NCBI RefSeq assembly: GCF_002269505.1
Contig: NZ_NQKQ01000004.1
Coordinates: 126,301 to 190,300 of the forward strand
Source of the DNA: Pseudomonas fragi
GTDB taxonomy: Bacteria > Pseudomonadota > Gammaproteobacteria > Pseudomonadales > Pseudomonadaceae
Direction of reading: 5' to 3'
DNA: 64,000 nucleotides
Below, in pieces: positions 62,499 through 64,000 of this stretch. The notes under the pieces were generated by a model that saw only the letters and a program-made list of their open reading frames with translations, was not told where the DNA came from and searched no databases. Position 1 is the stretch's first letter. The number at the start of each line of letters is the position of its first letter. The position numbers and the translations under genes were made by a program.

Positions 62499-62510
62499 AA
62501 ATGGTAAAAT
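62499..62510 (+). promoter_or_regulatory. AAATGGTATAAT-type promoter (variant TAAAAT)
   Basis: AAATGGTAAAAT, 25 bases before the ATG at 62536; no ribosome site. Confidence 0.6.
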
Positions 62511-62535
62511 ATGGACATAACAACTGTACTTAAAA

Positions 62536-64000
62536 ATGGCTATTAAAGAATCACTAATAAGTGTGATGAATAAATTGAAAGAGGTCTACACGCACAAAGG
62601 AGACTTTTTGACAGATGATGATTTTTATAATAATCCCTCTGAGAATAAAGAGAAACTGAATGGTATGCAGGCTGATGATGTTGCTGAGGAGTACGGTCAG
62701 CTCGATTCGAATAAATACAAATCAGGCGTGCATGCTGTGTCCAGCAAGTCAGAACCCCAATTGTCTGCAAGGGAAATTGAACATGCCGAGTTAGAGTTTC
62801 AAGAGAAGATAAAGAAGTTTTGTGAAGAGCATGACTATTCTTTCAATCGCTCCTTGATGTATGAGAATTTCAAAATCACTGATAAGGCTGGCAATGAAAT
62901 ATTCACTGTGAAAAGTTCAGGCGACTTCAAATATACAAATGCTGATGAAACTCAGTTTAAGGCCATGATGGAGATTTCTGCGGGGCAATTTGCGAAGAAT
63001 AACAAGACAGCATACCCCTTCGTTAAAGAGGATGACCCTTCAATCCCAAACTCCAAACAAGAAGCAATATTGAGAATTGCGATTGAGACATTGCTTGAAC
63101 ATGAAGTGCCATTGAAGCGCATCAAAATCAGAAGCAAGAAATGGGCGCATTTAATGGATGAATATGCTTTAAAGCAGAAGGAAGAATTTAAGCAAGTAAA
63201 GCCAGTTGAAATTGGTGGTGTAGAGGTTGGTGAGTCAGGCAAGCCTGAACCAAACAAAATTACTAAGGTTGAGCCTTTTGGTACGATTGAAAAGTTCGAA
63301 CCTGAAAAGCCTGTGGTTGCGGATAAGGTTGATGAGAAGCCTGCCATTATTGCTTCTGATGTAGTGAAAAAAACGGATGGACTTGTCTTAAAACCAGTTG
63401 TGGCGAAAGACTATACAAAAACGCTGCAAGGAGAATTGTTCCTAGCGATGCAGAATAGCGGTGGTGCAATGTTCAAATTGCTGCAACAGGCTGAGAGCTT
63501 TGCAAAGCGTAATTTCGAAATAAATTTCAGCAAAAATGGCGAGTTAGTTTCCGTATCGCACGTCAGGCCAGTTGAGGACGGCAATATCCACGTTTTAACC
63601 TTTCCTCTTGAAAAATTAGAAAACGGTCTTGAAATGAAAGAGGGCGTAGGTCTTTATCATAACCGCCAAAATCAGTTGGAAGAGGCTGGAAACCTTAAAA
63701 GCGTATTGAAAGAGCTGGTAACAAAAAGCGATAACTTCGTTGAGTTTAAAGAGCTTGTTGAGGCTAAAAAGGTCGAAGGGATTGAGATTGGATTCACTGC
63801 TGATAATAGAAATATCCATGCAAAACGCTTTGGTGAAAAAGAAGAGTACGCTCAAATCGCAGTTTCAACGGTTGGTACAGGTATGAAATTATTAAAGGAC
63901 AAGAGTGCTTATGAAAAGGGTACATTTCCTTACGATATGGAAACAGCGAAAACCTTCGAGCCTGAATCGAAAGTGAAGAGCAATTTGGAGAAGCTTAAAT
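62536..64000 (+). CDS. Large hypothetical protein, 3' end outside window (LPD7-like segment possible)
   Basis: At least 488 residues, open to the window edge. After a low-complexity acidic start, residues ~85-215 (YENFKITDKAGNEIFTVKS, ILRIAIETLLEHEVPLKRIKIRSKKW) resemble in layout the LPD7 domain of large polyvalent proteins found on plasmids and phages. A Lys/Glu/Pro/Val-rich linker follows (~220-295), then a second alpha/beta region with repeated short patterns (FEINFSKNGELVSVSHV; IEIGFTADNRNIHAKRF). The family assignment is weak. Confidence 0.55.
   Translation, partial: MAIKESLISVMNKLKEVYTHKGDFLTDDDFYNNPSENKEKLNGMQADDVAEEYGQLDSNKYKSGVHAVSSKSEPQLSAREIEHAELEFQEKIKKFCEEHDYSFNRSLMYENFKITDKAGNEIFTVKSSGDFKYTNADETQFKAMMEISAGQFAKNNKTAYPFVKEDDPSIPNSKQEAILRIAIETLLEHEVPLKRIKIRSKKWAHLMDEYALKQKEEFKQVKPVEIGGVEVGESGKPEPNKITKVEPFGTIEKFEPEKPVVADKVDEKPAIIASDVVKKTDGLVLKPVVAKDYTKTLQGELFLAMQNSGGAMFKLLQQAESFAKRNFEINFSKNGELVSVSHVRPVEDGNIHVLTFPLEKLENGLEMKEGVGLYHNRQNQLEEAGNLKSVLKELVTKSDNFVEFKELVEAKKVEGIEIGFTADNRNIHAKRFGEKEEYAQIAVSTVGTGMKLLKDKSAYEKGTFPYDMETAKTFEPESKVKSNLEKLK

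Larger units (their letters stand above)
32042..64000. mobile_element. AT-rich accessory element (integrated plasmid, ICE or island), right end outside window
   Basis: Starting at the psiE break, the DNA is AT-rich, largely made of unrecognised genes, and carries mobile-element functions: palindromic repeats with winged-helix proteins, an ArdC-like anti-restriction protein, DotA/TraY-like membrane proteins, solitary methyltransferases, a toxin-antitoxin pair and long repeats. No integrase, transposase, relaxase, coupling ATPase or tRNA is visible. The class of element therefore remains open. The left boundary is accurate to perhaps 10-20 bases. Confidence 0.8.

Noticed and set aside
32042..64000. 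Integrase, transposase, relaxase, T4SS ATPase, tRNA, attL/attR pair or CRISPR array
   Set aside because: Looked for on both strands and not found; the element class is left open.

Overview
The first ~32 kb is ordinary chromosome of a Pseudomonas of the fluorescens/putida type. GC is high, and the window has hisGDC, algW with the residues known for Pseudomonas AlgW, cysD-cysNC, pta, trxB, the folE/folX/folM pterin genes, a short LOV photoreceptor, hmgR with hmgA-fahA-maiA, and yebG under a clear LexA box. REP-type palindromes and two inverted copies of a ~110-bp hairpin repeat sit between these genes.

At ~32.04 kb the sequence changes abruptly. A psiE gene is cut after codon ~81 and the rest of the window (to 64 kb, running off the end) is an AT-rich accessory element. 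A second, complete but divergent psiE lies just inside the junction. No integrase, transposase or right boundary is visible, so the type of element (integrated plasmid, ICE or island) cannot be settled here.

Element layout. (1) 32.2-33.7 kb: psiE copy and an unknown gene. (2) 33.7-37.7 kb: a replication-like region with two ~480-bp imperfect non-coding direct repeats, palindromic AAAAGGTA-type repeats, three small winged-helix proteins and a 289-residue protein. (3) 38.2-43.2 kb: a small-RNA candidate, small genes, and two secreted proteins, one of 1239 residues built from cysteine-paired modules on Pro/Glu linkers. (4) 43.2-51.6 kb, minus strand: an ArdC-like anti-restriction protein coupled to a 50-residue ORF, three small unknowns, and two very large membrane proteins with DotA/TraY-like topology. 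(5) 52.7-57.2 kb: a duplicated module of D12-class adenine methyltransferase plus a small acidic protein, each copy behind a conserved structured leader. (6) 57.2-64 kb: a YedK/HMCES-type protein, a RelE/HigB-like toxin-antitoxin pair, a tandem pair of paralogous coiled-coil proteins, and the start of a large protein that leaves the window.

The clearest unusual signal is an element-wide expression signature. The motif AAATGGTATAAT (an extended -10 without a -35) lies 23-27 nt before the start codon of at least eleven genes on both strands, and those starts have no Shine-Dalgarno sequence. Several genes inside the same operons do have one. Other notable points are the duplicated methyltransferase modules with RNA-like leaders, sharp GC blocks that start and stop inside single genes, and, in the chromosome, a leucine-dehydrogenase-like protein whose catalytic lysine is glutamine.
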